A stretch of DNA of 64,000 bases from Desulfatibacillum alkenivorans DSM 16219 (lineage in GTDB: Bacteria > Desulfobacterota > Desulfobacteria > Desulfobacterales > Desulfatibacillaceae): positions 124,001 to 188,000 of the forward strand of contig NZ_FQZU01000004.1 in NCBI RefSeq assembly GCF_900142135.1, in the 5' to 3' direction. The notes beneath the pieces are model-generated. The model ran no database searches and had not been told where the DNA came from. It was given only the letters and a program-made list of their open reading frames with translations. A program made the translations under genes and the position numbers. Of the stretch, positions 32,357 through 41,851 are shown piece after piece (within the stretch, counting starts at the first letter, position 1; each line of letters opens with the position of its first letter).

Positions 32357-34273
32357 TTAGTACGACTCCCTCCGCAACACCGTTCTCGGAAGCCGTTCCA
32401 AAAACCGGGAGGGGCGATACAGGTACGTCATGGACGCCGGATCGAAAACATCCGTGGGATGCACGAAAAACAGCTCCTTTTTCGCCCTGGTGGCCGCCAC
32501 GTACATCAGGCGAAGCTCCTCTTCCAGGCTTTCGCCCTCTTTGGCCACGGCCTGGCGCGACGGAAACCGGCCGTCCAAGGTCCATATGACGAACACCGCC
32601 TCCCATTCCAGGCCCTTGGCCGAATGAATGGTGGAAAGGACCATGCGGTCCGGCGGGGCTTCGCCCACAGCCAGGACGTCTTCCACCGTGCTGGTGGGAG
32701 GCTCCAGGGTGACGTCGTGAATGAATTTGGCAAGATCGGCGCCGTAACGCTCCATCATGGAGACGAGCTGGTCCAGATCCTTCTGGCGTTTCGGCCAGTT
32801 GTCGAAGTTGCTTTCCAAATAGGGACGGTAATACTCCAGGACCTTCTTGCCTATGTCCGCCACCTTTTGTCCGGGCCGGGAGATATCCGTGATCAGGTCC
32901 CGCAAGGCATTAAACCCGGATTTGTAAGAGGGCGCAGGTTTGACGGCGGCCAGGCCCGGGCCGGAGCAGATTTTATCCGACAAGGTCTGGGCGGTTTTGG
33001 CGCCGACCTTATTCAACAGCAAAAGGGCGCGATGCCAGCTCAGCTTGTCCTTGGGAAAGGCGGCGATCCGCATATGCACCAGCGCATCCTTGATATGGGC
33101 GGATTCCATGAATTTGAATCCCCCGTATTTGACGAACTTGATTCCATGCCGGGTCAGCTCCACTTCCAGGTCAAAGGACTGATACCCCGCCCGGAACAGA
33201 ACGGCGATTTCCCGCAAGGGAACCTCCTGGCTTTGCAGCCTTTTGATCTCGTCCACCACGAATTGGGACTGGGAATTCTCATCCCTTGTGCTTACCAGGA
33301 CGGGCGCGGCGCCACCCTGGAGATTGGTGAACAGGGTTTTGGTGTATTTTCTGGCCGCCTGCTTGACGATCTTGTTGGTCACGTCCAATACGGGCTGGTA
33401 GGACCGGTAATTCTCCTCAAGCCGGATGATTTTCGTCCCCGGAAACACGTCGGGAAAGCGCATGATGTTTTCGAAGTTGGCGCCCCGGAATCCGTATATG
33501 CTTTGGCAGTCGTCCCCCACCACCATGACGTTCTGGTGGCCCTCGCCCAAATATCTGAGGATGTCCGCCTGAATCAGATTGGTATCCTGGTACTCGTCCA
33601 CCATGATATAGTCATATTTTTTAGATATGACGTCCCGAATTTCAGGCTCCGTGGCCAGCATAATGCGCATGTGCAGCAACAGGTCGTCAAAGTCCATCAG
33701 GTTTTCTTGGGACTTTGTCATGGCGTACTGGTTGTACATCTCGTCCAGGATGTCTTTGTGGGGAATGAAATGATTGTATTCGGAAAACAGGATCTTTTCC
33801 ACGCTCATGCCCGTGTTGGCGCTTCGGCTGAAAATGGAGGCGACCGTCCCTTTACGGGGAAAATTCCTCACGCCTTTGGGGACCAATTCCTTTTTCAGGC
33901 GGTCGATGAGCGCTTCGCAGTCCGGCCTGTCCAGAATGACGAATCCCGGGTCAAAGCCCAGCTTAAAGGCGTAGCGCCGAAGCATCTGGTGCGAAAAAGA
34001 GTGAAACGTGCCGCCGGCGACGTCGTCGCAGTCCATGCCTAGAAGCACGCCCGCCCTCCGGAGCATTTCCTCCGAGGCTTTGCGTGTGAAGGTCAAAAGC
34101 AGGATGCGGGCCGGCGGCGCCCCGGAGTCCACCAGACGGGCCACCCGATAGGTCAGGGTGCGGGTTTTGCCGCTGCCCGCTCCGGCGATGACCAGCATGG
34201 GCCCCTCCAGGGTGGTTACCGCTTCGTATTGGGACTCGTTCAGGTCTTTTTCGTACTGGATATTGGATGCCAT
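32357..34273 (-). CDS. UvrD/Rep-family ATP-dependent DNA helicase
   Basis: The 638-residue superfamily 1A helicase runs 3' to 5' and acts in repair or replication restart. It shows LNESQYEAVTTLEGPMLVIAGAGSGKTRTLTYR (Q-motif and Walker A), YIMVDEYQDTNLIQADIL (motif II), QSIYGFRGANFENIMRF (motif III), VLSTIHSAKGLEWEAVFVI (motif V) and LMYVAATRAKKELFFVHP (motif VI). It is shorter than UvrD or PcrA (about 720). It lies two bases downstream of a 75-residue gene and is read from the promoter at 34559-34587. Confidence 0.93.
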   Translation of the reverse strand: MASNIQYEKDLNESQYEAVTTLEGPMLVIAGAGSGKTRTLTYRVARLVDSGAPPARILLLTFTRKASEEMLRRAGVLLGMDCDDVAGGTFHSFSHQMLRRYAFKLGFDPGFVILDRPDCEALIDRLKKELVPKGVRNFPRKGTVASIFSRSANTGMSVEKILFSEYNHFIPHKDILDEMYNQYAMTKSQENLMDFDDLLLHMRIMLATEPEIRDVISKKYDYIMVDEYQDTNLIQADILRYLGEGHQNVMVVGDDCQSIYGFRGANFENIMRFPDVFPGTKIIRLEENYRSYQPVLDVTNKIVKQAARKYTKTLFTNLQGGAAPVLVSTRDENSQSQFVVDEIKRLQSQEVPLREIAVLFRAGYQSFDLEVELTRHGIKFVKYGGFKFMESAHIKDALVHMRIAAFPKDKLSWHRALLLLNKVGAKTAQTLSDKICSGPGLAAVKPAPSYKSGFNALRDLITDISRPGQKVADIGKKVLEYYRPYLESNFDNWPKRQKDLDQLVSMMERYGADLAKFIHDVTLEPPTSTVEDVLAVGEAPPDRMVLSTIHSAKGLEWEAVFVIWTLDGRFPSRQAVAKEGESLEEELRLMYVAATRAKKELFFVHPTDVFDPASMTYLYRPSRFLERLPRTVLRRESY

Positions 34274-34275
34274 AA

Positions 34276-34503
34276 TCAGGATTTTTCCTGGTAGTTGGAC
34301 AGGTCGGAGATAAAGTCCATGAAATCCCTTTCGGCCAGGAACTTGGTGATGATCTGGTTCACCGCTTCTGACGTATCCACCCGGTATATTCCCTTGGCGT
34401 CCGCGCCTACAGCCTCTTTGGCCTTGGCCACAATGGTTTTCAAAGCCTCTACGGGAATTACGATGTTGGCGTTGATAAGTAAGGTCTCGGTATTGTCGCT
34501 CAT
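34276..34503 (-). CDS. Conserved-looking 75-residue protein of unknown function
   Basis: The small soluble protein reads MSDNTETLLINANIVIPVEA at its start, then a helical region (LKTIVAKAKEAVG) and KFLAERDFMDFISDLSNY at the end. There are no cysteines, membrane helices or known motifs. ATG 34503 is chosen because GGGAGAAG precedes it and because a good promoter lies just upstream; the longer reading would start before that promoter. It ends two bases before the UvrD-like helicase start, so it is translated in the same operon. A helicase-associated role is only suggested by position. Confidence 0.6.
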   Translation of the reverse strand: MSDNTETLLINANIVIPVEALKTIVAKAKEAVGADAKGIYRVDTSEAVNQIITKFLAERDFMDFISDLSNYQEKS

Positions 34504-34558
34504 GGGCTTCTCCCTTATTAATCTATGGAAATTGCTTGCGGTCTTGCGTTGCTGGAAG

Positions 34559-34587
34559 ATAGTATGTAAACATTGATACCCTGTCAA
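34559..34587 (-). promoter_or_regulatory. Strong sigma-70 promoter for the helicase operon
   Basis: On the minus strand TTGACA (34587-34582) and TACTAT (34564-34559) are separated by 17 bp. Transcription would begin near 34552, about 50 bases before the 75-residue gene. Confidence 0.7.
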
Positions 34588-34679
34588 GAAGGCGGGTTAA
34601 CCACAGCGATAATGGCGTTTTCGCCCGAACTTCAAATAGCTGCACAGGCCTGCAAAAGGCGTTGTTTACGGAGGCGAGT

Positions 34680-35888
34680 ATGGATATTGAGTTGTTGAAG
34701 AAATATGCGCAGGTTTTCTGGTGGGGATTGACCACGGCCAGGGTGGATAAATACAAAAAAGGCGACTCCATTTTGGTCAGGTACGACCGGGCCGCCATGG
34801 AAACCGCCGAAGTCCTCCAGGCCATGCTTTTGCAGCAGGGCATGAACCCCATTCTTCGAATGAGCTACACCCCGACCATGGAGCGGCAGTTTTACGAGCT
34901 TTCCAACAACAAACAACTGGTGTTCATCCCCCCGGGAGACGAGGAGCTTTTCCAAAACATCAACGGCAGCATCAGCCTGATCGCCCCCGAATCCCTCACC
35001 CATCTGGCGCATATAGACTCCTCCAAAATGGGCAAGGCCGCCGTGGCCCGCAAGCCGTTTCGCGACATCCTGGACAAACGGGAGCAGGAAGGCGCCTTCG
35101 GCTGGACCTTGGGCATTGTCCCGACTCAGGAGTTGGCCAGGCAGGCCAAGCTCTCCCTGAAAGCCTATACCGAGCAGTGGATCAAAGCCTGCCTGCTGGA
35201 TCTCGAAGACCCGGCCAAGGAATGGCGGAAGCTGTTCAACCGCGCCACCAGTCTCAAGGCCTGGCTTAACGGAATGGACGTGGATTATTACCAGGTAAAA
35301 TCCACCAATACGGACCTGAAGGTCGATCCCGGCGAAAAACGCCGCTGGATCGGCATTTCCGGCCACAACATTCCGAGCTTCGAGCTTTTTCTCTCCCCGG
35401 ACTGGCGCGGAACCGAAGGCGTGTATTTCGCCAATCAACCCTCGTTTAGAAGCGGAAACTACGTCAAGGACGTCCGCCTGGAGTTCTCCAAGGGCAAGGT
35501 GGTGAAGGTCACGGCCAAGCAGGGCGAGGACTTTGTGAAAAAACAGGTGGCTATGGATAAAGGCGCGGGCCGTTTGGGCGAGTTCTCCCTGACGGACAGG
35601 ACTTTCTCCAAGATCGACAAGTTCATGGCCAACACCCTGTTCGACGAAAATTACGGCGGCAAGTTCGGCAACTGCCACGTGGCCATAGGAGCCTCCTACG
35701 CCGACACCTACTCCGGGGACGCCAAGGAACTGGACGCCGACCTGAAAAAGAAATTGGGCTTCAACGACTCCGCCCTTCACTGGGATCTGGTGAACACGGA
35801 AAAGAAAACCGTCACCGCGCACCTGAAATCCGGCGAGTCTCTGGTCATCTATAAAGACGGCGAATTCACGGGCGCAACAGCCAAGTGA
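34680..35888 (+). CDS. M29-family aminopeptidase
   Basis: The 402-residue metallopeptidase of the thermophilic aminopeptidase (AmpS/M29) family has a dinuclear metal site. Visible pieces are NIPSFELFLSPDWRGTEGV, RLGEFSLTDRTFSKIDKFMANTLFDENYGG (metal Glu), GNCHVAIGASYADT (His) and ALHWDLV (His, Asp). It removes N-terminal residues from peptides in the cytoplasm. ATG 34680 has GGAGGCGA before it; the upstream TTG reading is unlikely. Its stop overlaps the priA start, so they are co-translated. Confidence 0.9.
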   Translation: MDIELLKKYAQVFWWGLTTARVDKYKKGDSILVRYDRAAMETAEVLQAMLLQQGMNPILRMSYTPTMERQFYELSNNKQLVFIPPGDEELFQNINGSISLIAPESLTHLAHIDSSKMGKAAVARKPFRDILDKREQEGAFGWTLGIVPTQELARQAKLSLKAYTEQWIKACLLDLEDPAKEWRKLFNRATSLKAWLNGMDVDYYQVKSTNTDLKVDPGEKRRWIGISGHNIPSFELFLSPDWRGTEGVYFANQPSFRSGNYVKDVRLEFSKGKVVKVTAKQGEDFVKKQVAMDKGAGRLGEFSLTDRTFSKIDKFMANTLFDENYGGKFGNCHVAIGASYADTYSGDAKELDADLKKKLGFNDSALHWDLVNTEKKTVTAHLKSGESLVIYKDGEFTGATAK

Positions 35889-38359
35889 AGGAACCGGGAG
35901 TCAGACGAGGCGCCTCCCAACCTCCGGAGGCCTATCTGGAGGTGGCTGTCGCCGCACCTCTGGAGCAAACCCTGACCTATAAGCTGCCCCAGGATCAGGC
36001 GTCCCTTGCCGAGCCGGGCAAACGGGTGCTGGTCCCCATGGGGCGGCGCAGGGTCACGGGCTATATCCTGGGGCCTGCTCCCAAACCCGAGGGCTTTAAG
36101 GCCCGGTCCATCCTGGATATCCTGGACGAACTCCCCCTGTTCCCCGAAGCCATGGTTCCCCTGTTCCGGTGGCTGGCCGATTATTATCTCTACCCTCTGG
36201 GCCTGACCATCAAGGAATCCCTGCCTTCCGGCGTTAATCACCTGGAACTGGCCATGGTGCAAATTGCGCCGAAAGGGGAAAAAGCCCTGGAAGCCGGACA
36301 GGCCAACTCCAAGGAGCAGCGGTTTCTGGAAATTTTGCTGACTGCGGGCGCCATTACCCAAAATCAATTGGTCAAAAAAGCGGGCAAGGGCGCTTCGGTC
36401 TCCACCATATTGACCATGCAGCGCAAGGGCTTTGTGGAGATCAACCGGGTCATGCAGAAGGGCCGGGTCAGTTCCAAGACAGAAACCTATGTAAAAGCCC
36501 TGAAACACAAAAGCGACGCCCCGGCCCGGCAGAAATCCCGGCACAAGGTCCTGGAAGTTCTTCCCAAAGATGGGGAAATGGCCATGCGGGACCTGAAAAA
36601 AGAGGTTCCGTCAGCGCCCCGCTGGATTTGGGAGATGGAGGAGGCCGGGGAGATCCAGGTGTTTGAAAAAGAGGTTTACCGCGATCCCTTCGGCGAGCCC
36701 ATCCCCCCCGACGAAACCCGCTTCACCCTCACCCCCGAACAGGAGGCGGCATACAAGGAAATCACGCAAGCCCTGGGGCAGGGATACAAATCCATCCTTC
36801 TCCACGGCGTGACCGGCAGCGGCAAGACCGAAGTCTATCTCCGGTGCGTGGAAAAAGCCCTGGAGCAAGGCCTTTCGGTTATTGTACTGGTGCCGGAAAT
36901 CGCCCTGATCTCCCAGATGCAAAGGCGTTTTTTAGCCCGATTCGGAGAGAAAGTGGCGGTGCTTCACTCCGGCCTCTCTGACGGCGAACGCCTGGACCAG
37001 TGGATGCGCATTGTCCGTGGCCAGGCGCCCATCGCTTTAGGCGCGCGTTCGTCCATCTTTGCGCCGGTGAAAAACCTGGGCATCGTCATCGTGGACGAGG
37101 AGCACGACGAATCCTACAAGCAGGACAGCCGCTTGCGGTATCAGGCCCGGGATCTGGCAGTCATGCGGTGCCATATGGAAAAAGCCGTGACCGTGCTGGG
37201 ATCGGCCACGCCGTCCATATCCTCGCGGCATAATTGCGCCAACGGCAAATTTCAAAAGATCAGCATCAAAAACCGGGTGGCGGAGCGGCCCTTCCCGGAA
37301 GTCACCCTGGTGGATCTCCGCAACGCGACAGCGGGCCAAAACCGATCCCTTTTGACCGACGTGCTTAAGCATCATCTGTCCGAAACCCTGGCCAAAAACG
37401 AGCAGGCCCTGCTTTTTCTCAATCGCCGGGGGTTCGCCAATTTTCCGGTTTGCCTGGAATGCGGCGGAACCATTACCTGCTCCCATTGCGACGTGTCCCT
37501 GACCTATCACCAGGAGGCTGGCTGCTTCCAGTGCCATTACTGCGGCTTTTGCCAGGACATCACCAAGGGCTGCCCCTCGTGCGGCTCCCGCAAGCTCAAA
37601 ATGATGGGCATGGGCACGGAAAAGGTGGAGGATTCCCTGCGGGAAATGTTTCCGCAAGCCAATATAGGCCGGCTGGACCGGGACGCGGCGGCGAAAAAAG
37701 GGGGCCTGGTTTCCGTATTGAAAGGCTTGCGCGAAAAAACCACGGACATTGTAGTGGGCACCCAGATGATCACCAAGGGGCATGATTTTCCCAACATCAC
37801 CCTGGTTGGCGTGGTGTGCGCGGACCTTTCCATGGGCTTTCCGGATTTTCGGGCGGGCGAACGGACTTTCCAGCTATTGGCCCAGGTGGCGGGCAGGGCC
37901 GGGCGCGGCGAAAAGCCCGGCCGGGTGGTGCTCCAGACCTACAACCCGGAGCATTTTTGCATCACTACGGCCTGCGCCAACGATTACGAAGCCTTTTGCA
38001 ACGAAGAGCTAAAGTTCCGGCATCAATTGAAATACCCCCCATTCGCCCGCCTGGCCCAAATCCGGTTCACCGGGGAGGACGTCAAGGAAACAGGCGCCTT
38101 CGCCAACGCCATTGGCGAGGAATGCCGCAAGCTTCTGTGGGCCGAAAAAGCCTTTAAGAATTCCGTCCAGGTGCTGGGACCCATCCCGTCGCCCATTGCG
38201 CGGATCGCCCGCATGCACCGGTGGCAGATGCTTTTGAAGGGGCTGGATCACAAGGCTTTTCGCGCTTATTTGCGGCAGGTGAACCGGATCATCCAAGGCA
38301 AGGCCGGGACCAAAGGCCCCACCGCCGTCATTGATGTTGACCCGGTGAACATGCTATAA
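35885..38359 (+). CDS. priA: Primosomal protein N' (PriA helicase)
   Basis: The 824-residue protein is somewhat longer than E. coli PriA (732). An N-terminal fork-binding domain is at about 15-120 (VAVAAPLEQTLTYKLP). Helicase motifs are LLHGVTGSGKTEVYLRC (Walker A), IVIVDEEHDESYKQD (motif II) and VLGSATPSISS. The zinc-binding region is CLECGGTITCSHCDVSLTYH, then CFQCHYCGFCQDITKGCPSCG. Motifs V-VI appear as GTQMITKGHDFPNITLVGV and QVAGRAGRGEKPGRV. PriA reloads the replisome at stalled forks. The start is GTG 35885, inside the GTGA overlap with the aminopeptidase stop. Confidence 0.95.
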   Translation: MKEPGVRRGASQPPEAYLEVAVAAPLEQTLTYKLPQDQASLAEPGKRVLVPMGRRRVTGYILGPAPKPEGFKARSILDILDELPLFPEAMVPLFRWLADYYLYPLGLTIKESLPSGVNHLELAMVQIAPKGEKALEAGQANSKEQRFLEILLTAGAITQNQLVKKAGKGASVSTILTMQRKGFVEINRVMQKGRVSSKTETYVKALKHKSDAPARQKSRHKVLEVLPKDGEMAMRDLKKEVPSAPRWIWEMEEAGEIQVFEKEVYRDPFGEPIPPDETRFTLTPEQEAAYKEITQALGQGYKSILLHGVTGSGKTEVYLRCVEKALEQGLSVIVLVPEIALISQMQRRFLARFGEKVAVLHSGLSDGERLDQWMRIVRGQAPIALGARSSIFAPVKNLGIVIVDEEHDESYKQDSRLRYQARDLAVMRCHMEKAVTVLGSATPSISSRHNCANGKFQKISIKNRVAERPFPEVTLVDLRNATAGQNRSLLTDVLKHHLSETLAKNEQALLFLNRRGFANFPVCLECGGTITCSHCDVSLTYHQEAGCFQCHYCGFCQDITKGCPSCGSRKLKMMGMGTEKVEDSLREMFPQANIGRLDRDAAAKKGGLVSVLKGLREKTTDIVVGTQMITKGHDFPNITLVGVVCADLSMGFPDFRAGERTFQLLAQVAGRAGRGEKPGRVVLQTYNPEHFCITTACANDYEAFCNEELKFRHQLKYPPFARLAQIRFTGEDVKETGAFANAIGEECRKLLWAEKAFKNSVQVLGPIPSPIARIARMHRWQMLLKGLDHKAFRAYLRQVNRIIQGKAGTKGPTAVIDVDPVNML

Positions 38360-38402
38360 TTTTAATTTCTCATCACCATAATTTTTACGGAAGGGTTTGC
38401 AC

Positions 38403-38873
38403 ATGGAAGACAAATTAGAGGCTTTTCAGGATTTTTATCCGGACGATTACTCCCATTGCTACGGCTGCGGCAGGCTGAACGAGCACGGCATGCAGATCAA
38501 AAGCTACTGGGACGGCGAAGAAAGCGTGTGTCGCATCCACCCCCGGGATTATTACACCGGCGGGATGAAGCATATTGTCTACGGCGGGCTTATCGCCTCG
38601 CTCATCGACTGCCACGCGGCGGGCACGGCCGCTGCCGCCAAGATTAAGGAGTTGGGCGAGGAAATGACCCGAGAGACCATGCCCCGGTTTGTCACCGCCA
38701 ATTTGAATGTGAATTTTAAGGCGCCCACGCCCATTGGCGCGGAGATCGAGCTTCGGGGCAAGGTGCTGGAAATCAAGGGCCGCAAAGTGACCATCGGCGT
38801 GGACCTGATCGCCGAGGGGGTGGTCTGCGCCGAAGGCCAGGCCTTGATGATCCAGGTCAAGGAAACTGTGTAA
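38403..38873 (+). CDS. Hotdog-fold thioesterase (PaaI/YigI-like)
   Basis: The 156-residue protein shows the hotdog thioesterase pattern. There is an N-terminal CYGCGRLNEHGMQI motif, frequent in the PaaI/4HBT branch, then GGMKHIVYGGLIASLIDCHAAGTA (the helix carrying the active region with Asp) and VTANLNVNFKAPTPIGAEIELRGKVLEIKGRKVTIGVDLIAEG. It hydrolyses acyl-CoA esters, substrate unknown. ATG 38403 has GGAAGGG upstream. It follows priA by 43 bp and may be read with it. Confidence 0.87.
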   Translation: MEDKLEAFQDFYPDDYSHCYGCGRLNEHGMQIKSYWDGEESVCRIHPRDYYTGGMKHIVYGGLIASLIDCHAAGTAAAAKIKELGEEMTRETMPRFVTANLNVNFKAPTPIGAEIELRGKVLEIKGRKVTIGVDLIAEGVVCAEGQALMIQVKETV

Positions 38874-39462
38874 TAAGAAGGGTTCAAGTCTTTGGTTGGC
38901 TTTTGGCGGCCGGTAAAACCGGGACAATAGTCAATCAGAGACTGACTTCCTAATATGAAATTTAAGTTACTGCATCTACGGTTTGTGCGTTGTTATGAGA
39001 TGGCACCGATCACGAAAAATTTATTTTATACAATTGTGAACCGTCCACGATGGACATGTTTTCGTTATCCCGGGCGTCTTTCAAAAGCCCTCTATTTTTG
39101 ACTGGCCCTTTATAAGCGCGCCTTTTCCGCTTCCGGCATGAATCGTTTTTATTGACACCGGAATTCCAGTTTGGGCAGGTTATTTTCCGGAAAGGATTTA
39201 GGCAGATAAGCCGGGATGGCGTATTTTTTCGAGCAAAGAATTCCCGCGTTGACGGGCCAGTGGCGGCATAGCTTTTTTTGTGTTAACACCAGTTGAAATG
39301 AACGCCTGTCAGAGGCGTCATCGGGCTGTTTAATCCTGGCGGAGCAGCGAAAGCCGCTTCCCGCAAGCCGGAGGGGGCCGCCGTCATCGCCGATGCCGGC
39401 GGGAGGAATATCGGGACTACCGGATATAATCGGCTTGCTACTTAACTTTAAGGAGGGGGATC
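38874..39462. other. 589-bp intergenic region with no gene seen
   Basis: No coding frame of convincing character was found on either strand. A TTGACA at 39152-39157 has no matching -10. A strong Shine-Dalgarno (AAGGAGGGGG) sits at 39451-39460 for the alcohol dehydrogenase. I found no regulatory palindrome I could defend. Confidence 0.5.
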
Positions 39463-40701
39463 ATGATCTGGCAATTAAAAAAGGCTTATTATAGGACGTA
39501 TCAATGCGGATTGGGGTTGGGGATGAAAGTCTCTCCCTGGCTTGAGCCGGAAATCATAGACGGCCCGGACAGCGTTAAAAAACTTCCGGCCGTTATAAAG
39601 GAAAAGGGGTTTGAGAGGGTTTTGGTGGTCACGGATGCGGTGCTCATGGGCCTTAATCTGCTTGACACGCTTTTCGAGGCTTTGAAGGCGGTCGGCGTAA
39701 AATACTACGTTTACGACCAGGTGCAGCCCAATCCGACCATTGCAAACATTGAAGGCGCGCTGGATGTTTACAACGCGAACAACTGCCAGGCCATCATTGC
39801 GTTTGGCGGCGGATCTCCCATGGATTGCGCCAAGGTGACAGGCGCCAGGGTGGCCCGCCCCGGGCGTTCGGTGGTTAAGATGAAGGGGCTGTTCAAGGTG
39901 ATCCTTCCTGCATTGAGAATGGGCTCTTTGCTTCCGCCTATGCTTTTTGCCGTGCCCACAACCGCCGGCACCGGCTCCGAGACAACCATCGCCGCGGTGG
40001 TGTCCAATCCTGAAACCCACGAAAAATTCCCGGTGGGGGACTTCGTTCTCCGGCCTCGGTATGCGGTTTTGGATCCCATGCTGACGCTGGACCTGCCGCC
40101 TCACATCACGTCCACAACCGGCATGGACGCCATGACGCACGCCGTGGAGTCCTACATCGGCAAATTTTATAATAACGAAAGCACGCGCCTTAAAGCCATA
40201 AAAGCCGTCCAGCTCATTTTCGAAAATATCGAAAAAGCCTATAATAACGGCCAGGATGTGGAAGCCCGCGGCCAGATGCTGCGCGCCGCCTATGAGGCAG
40301 GCGTCGCATTCACCCGCGGGGGCGTGGGCAACGTCCACACCATAGGCCACAATCTCGGCGGCATGTACGGCATTCCCCACGGCCTGGCCATGTCGGTCAT
40401 CCTGCCTTATGTGCTTGAATGGTATGGCAAAATAATCCACAAACAGTTGGCGGAACTGGCGGATATGACCGGCATCAGCGCCGCCGGCATGGACAAAGCC
40501 CAGAAGGCCGAAGCCTTCATACAGGCCCTGAGGGATCTCAATAAGCGAATCGGGATTCCGGAGAAGTTTGAGCAAATTAAGGATGAAGACATTCCGTTGA
40601 TTGCCGAGCGCGCTTTGAGCGAGTGCAACCCCAACTACCCGGTTCCCAAGATCATGAAATTGGAGGATTGCATGGCTGTCATTAAATCGCTTCAGGCCTG
40701 A
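39463..40701 (+). CDS. Iron-containing alcohol dehydrogenase
   Basis: The 412-residue group III (Fe-ADH) oxidoreductase has the NAD-binding region AIIAFGGGSPMDCAKVTGA and VPTTAGTGSETTIAAVVSN. The metal site comprises Asp and His in TGMDAMTHAVESYIG, plus NVHTIGHNLGGMYGIPHGLAMS. It interconverts alcohols and aldehydes or ketones. The exact substrate is not readable; in sulfate reducers such enzymes often oxidise ethanol or longer alcohols. The N-terminal 40 residues are longer than usual. It is a single gene followed by an inverted repeat that can act as terminator. Confidence 0.93.
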   Translation: MIWQLKKAYYRTYQCGLGLGMKVSPWLEPEIIDGPDSVKKLPAVIKEKGFERVLVVTDAVLMGLNLLDTLFEALKAVGVKYYVYDQVQPNPTIANIEGALDVYNANNCQAIIAFGGGSPMDCAKVTGARVARPGRSVVKMKGLFKVILPALRMGSLLPPMLFAVPTTAGTGSETTIAAVVSNPETHEKFPVGDFVLRPRYAVLDPMLTLDLPPHITSTTGMDAMTHAVESYIGKFYNNESTRLKAIKAVQLIFENIEKAYNNGQDVEARGQMLRAAYEAGVAFTRGGVGNVHTIGHNLGGMYGIPHGLAMSVILPYVLEWYGKIIHKQLAELADMTGISAAGMDKAQKAEAFIQALRDLNKRIGIPEKFEQIKDEDIPLIAERALSECNPNYPVPKIMKLEDCMAVIKSLQA

Positions 40702-40710
40702 TTGAATTCC

Positions 40711-40774
40711 GGGGGCCTTATCTCAACAACAAGCCCATAATGCATAAGGCATGGCGGCTGAGATAAGCCCCCCC
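40711..40774. repeat. GGGG/CTTATCTC inverted-repeat element, copy 2 (likely terminator)
   Basis: GGGGGCCTTATCTCA (40711-40725) pairs with TGAGATAAGCCCCCCC (40759-40774), followed by a run of A. It shares CTTATCTC...GAGATAAG and the G/C ends with the copies at 1779, 43309 and 58084, but lacks the ACA(C/T)GA part. Being 9 bp after the dehydrogenase stop, it may end its transcript. Confidence 0.6.
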
Positions 40775-40855
40775 AAAAAAAATCGGTGTGAAAAGCGTAT
40801 GAGCAGCGCTAATCCCGCCGCCGCTTCCGAGGAAACTGAGCAACGCGCCGTTTCT

Positions 40856-41563
40856 TCATTCCCCAGGCGCCGGTAAAACCAACTCCACCAAACCTTCTAC
40901 AGCCAGTCCATTGATCCCAAGCTCATTTTTCATCCCAGGCAGATGCTCAGCCCAGGCTTCGGCGGGAGTCGGGGACTTGGGGTCGCCGGTGAAATACACA
41001 TTGACCAGCCACGCGGGCGCCCGGCAAATCTCCCTGAAAAAGTATAAGTGGGCGATCCTATTGGCCGATTGGTAAAGCTGCCCGGTCCAGTCCGCTTCCG
41101 GAGACGCGCCGAGAAAATTTTTGACCTCGCTCAGAGCCTTATCAATGAGTTTTCCGGATTTGGGCGAGGCTTGGCATCCGTTACCATACACCTCATTCAC
41201 ATGACTCTTTGCTTCCACCAAAATAACGCCTTCGGCCCGCCCTGAATCCTGGTTTTCAATCCTGGCCAAAGCGTCCCACACCGGGCCTCGTCTCGGCCAG
41301 AAGCCTTGAAGGCGATCCCACAGATGAGCAAAGCCCAACGCCTCAAGAAAGGCCTTATCCTGATATTCGGCGTAGTTGTCCTTCTCCAAGGGCGACGCCC
41401 AGACAATTTTTCCATCAGCAGGAAAATCCGGAATAGCTGCCAATAGAGCCCTGTTCAGTGCATCCCGCCTGAAATTCACATAGGTCTGAATCCGGCGCTG
41501 ACTGCCTGCGTATGCGCGTCCGTTTCGGTCTGTTCTTTGTTTTGAGTTTCTGGTTTGGTCCAA
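40856..41563 (-). CDS. PD-(D/E)XK nuclease-like protein of unknown function
   Basis: The protein has up to 235 residues. The best signature is WDALARIENQDSGRAEGVILVEAKSHVNEVYG: an Asp, then hydrophobic beta-strand residues and E-x-K (VEAKSH), the core of PD-(D/E)XK nucleases. The rest (FGFAHLWDRLQGFWPRRGP, YFFREICRAPAWLVNVYFTGD) is unknown to me. No methylase or partner restriction gene is adjacent. The frame begins with TTG at 41563; a GTG about 29 codons later is an alternative start. It is on the same strand as the Fic gene. It could be a stand-alone restriction-like or repair nuclease, or an inactive relic. Confidence 0.55.
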   Translation of the reverse strand: MDQTRNSKQRTDRNGRAYAGSQRRIQTYVNFRRDALNRALLAAIPDFPADGKIVWASPLEKDNYAEYQDKAFLEALGFAHLWDRLQGFWPRRGPVWDALARIENQDSGRAEGVILVEAKSHVNEVYGNGCQASPKSGKLIDKALSEVKNFLGASPEADWTGQLYQSANRIAHLYFFREICRAPAWLVNVYFTGDPKSPTPAEAWAEHLPGMKNELGINGLAVEGLVELVLPAPGE

Positions 41564-41851
41564 GGCTAAACGATCTCATCGTTGTATAATATTAGAGAAA
41601 ACTTGTTCCTATGCATTTTGGGGAAGCTCTCCACAACTATTATAATGATTCCGGTAAATGCACCAACCAATCAGAGGACAAATAAAGTGTGGGGATGTTT
41701 TTTTATTTACGATATATGTATTCATCCTTTGCTCTTTCCCAGTTCAAGTAGCCGCTTTCAGTCCAGGTTGATCGACCTGCAGGACGCCAGCATGGCCGCC
41801 TGGGGTAGCGTCTGAATTCATGTTTACTAGACAGGCGCCCAAGCGGTCATA

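Noticed and set aside
31949-34042. 697-codon plus-strand frame opposite the UvrD-type helicase
   Set aside because: A GC-rich antisense shadow with no domain; the minus strand has all helicase motifs in order.
21227-34273. RecBCD, kinase and helicase block as a defence island
   Set aside because: The genes are housekeeping repair proteins with normal motifs; no restriction, Abi, CBASS, retron or CRISPR parts are linked.
39152-39186. TTGACA upstream of the alcohol dehydrogenase as a promoter
   Set aside because: The only -10-like hexamer is 23 bp away, outside the usable spacing.
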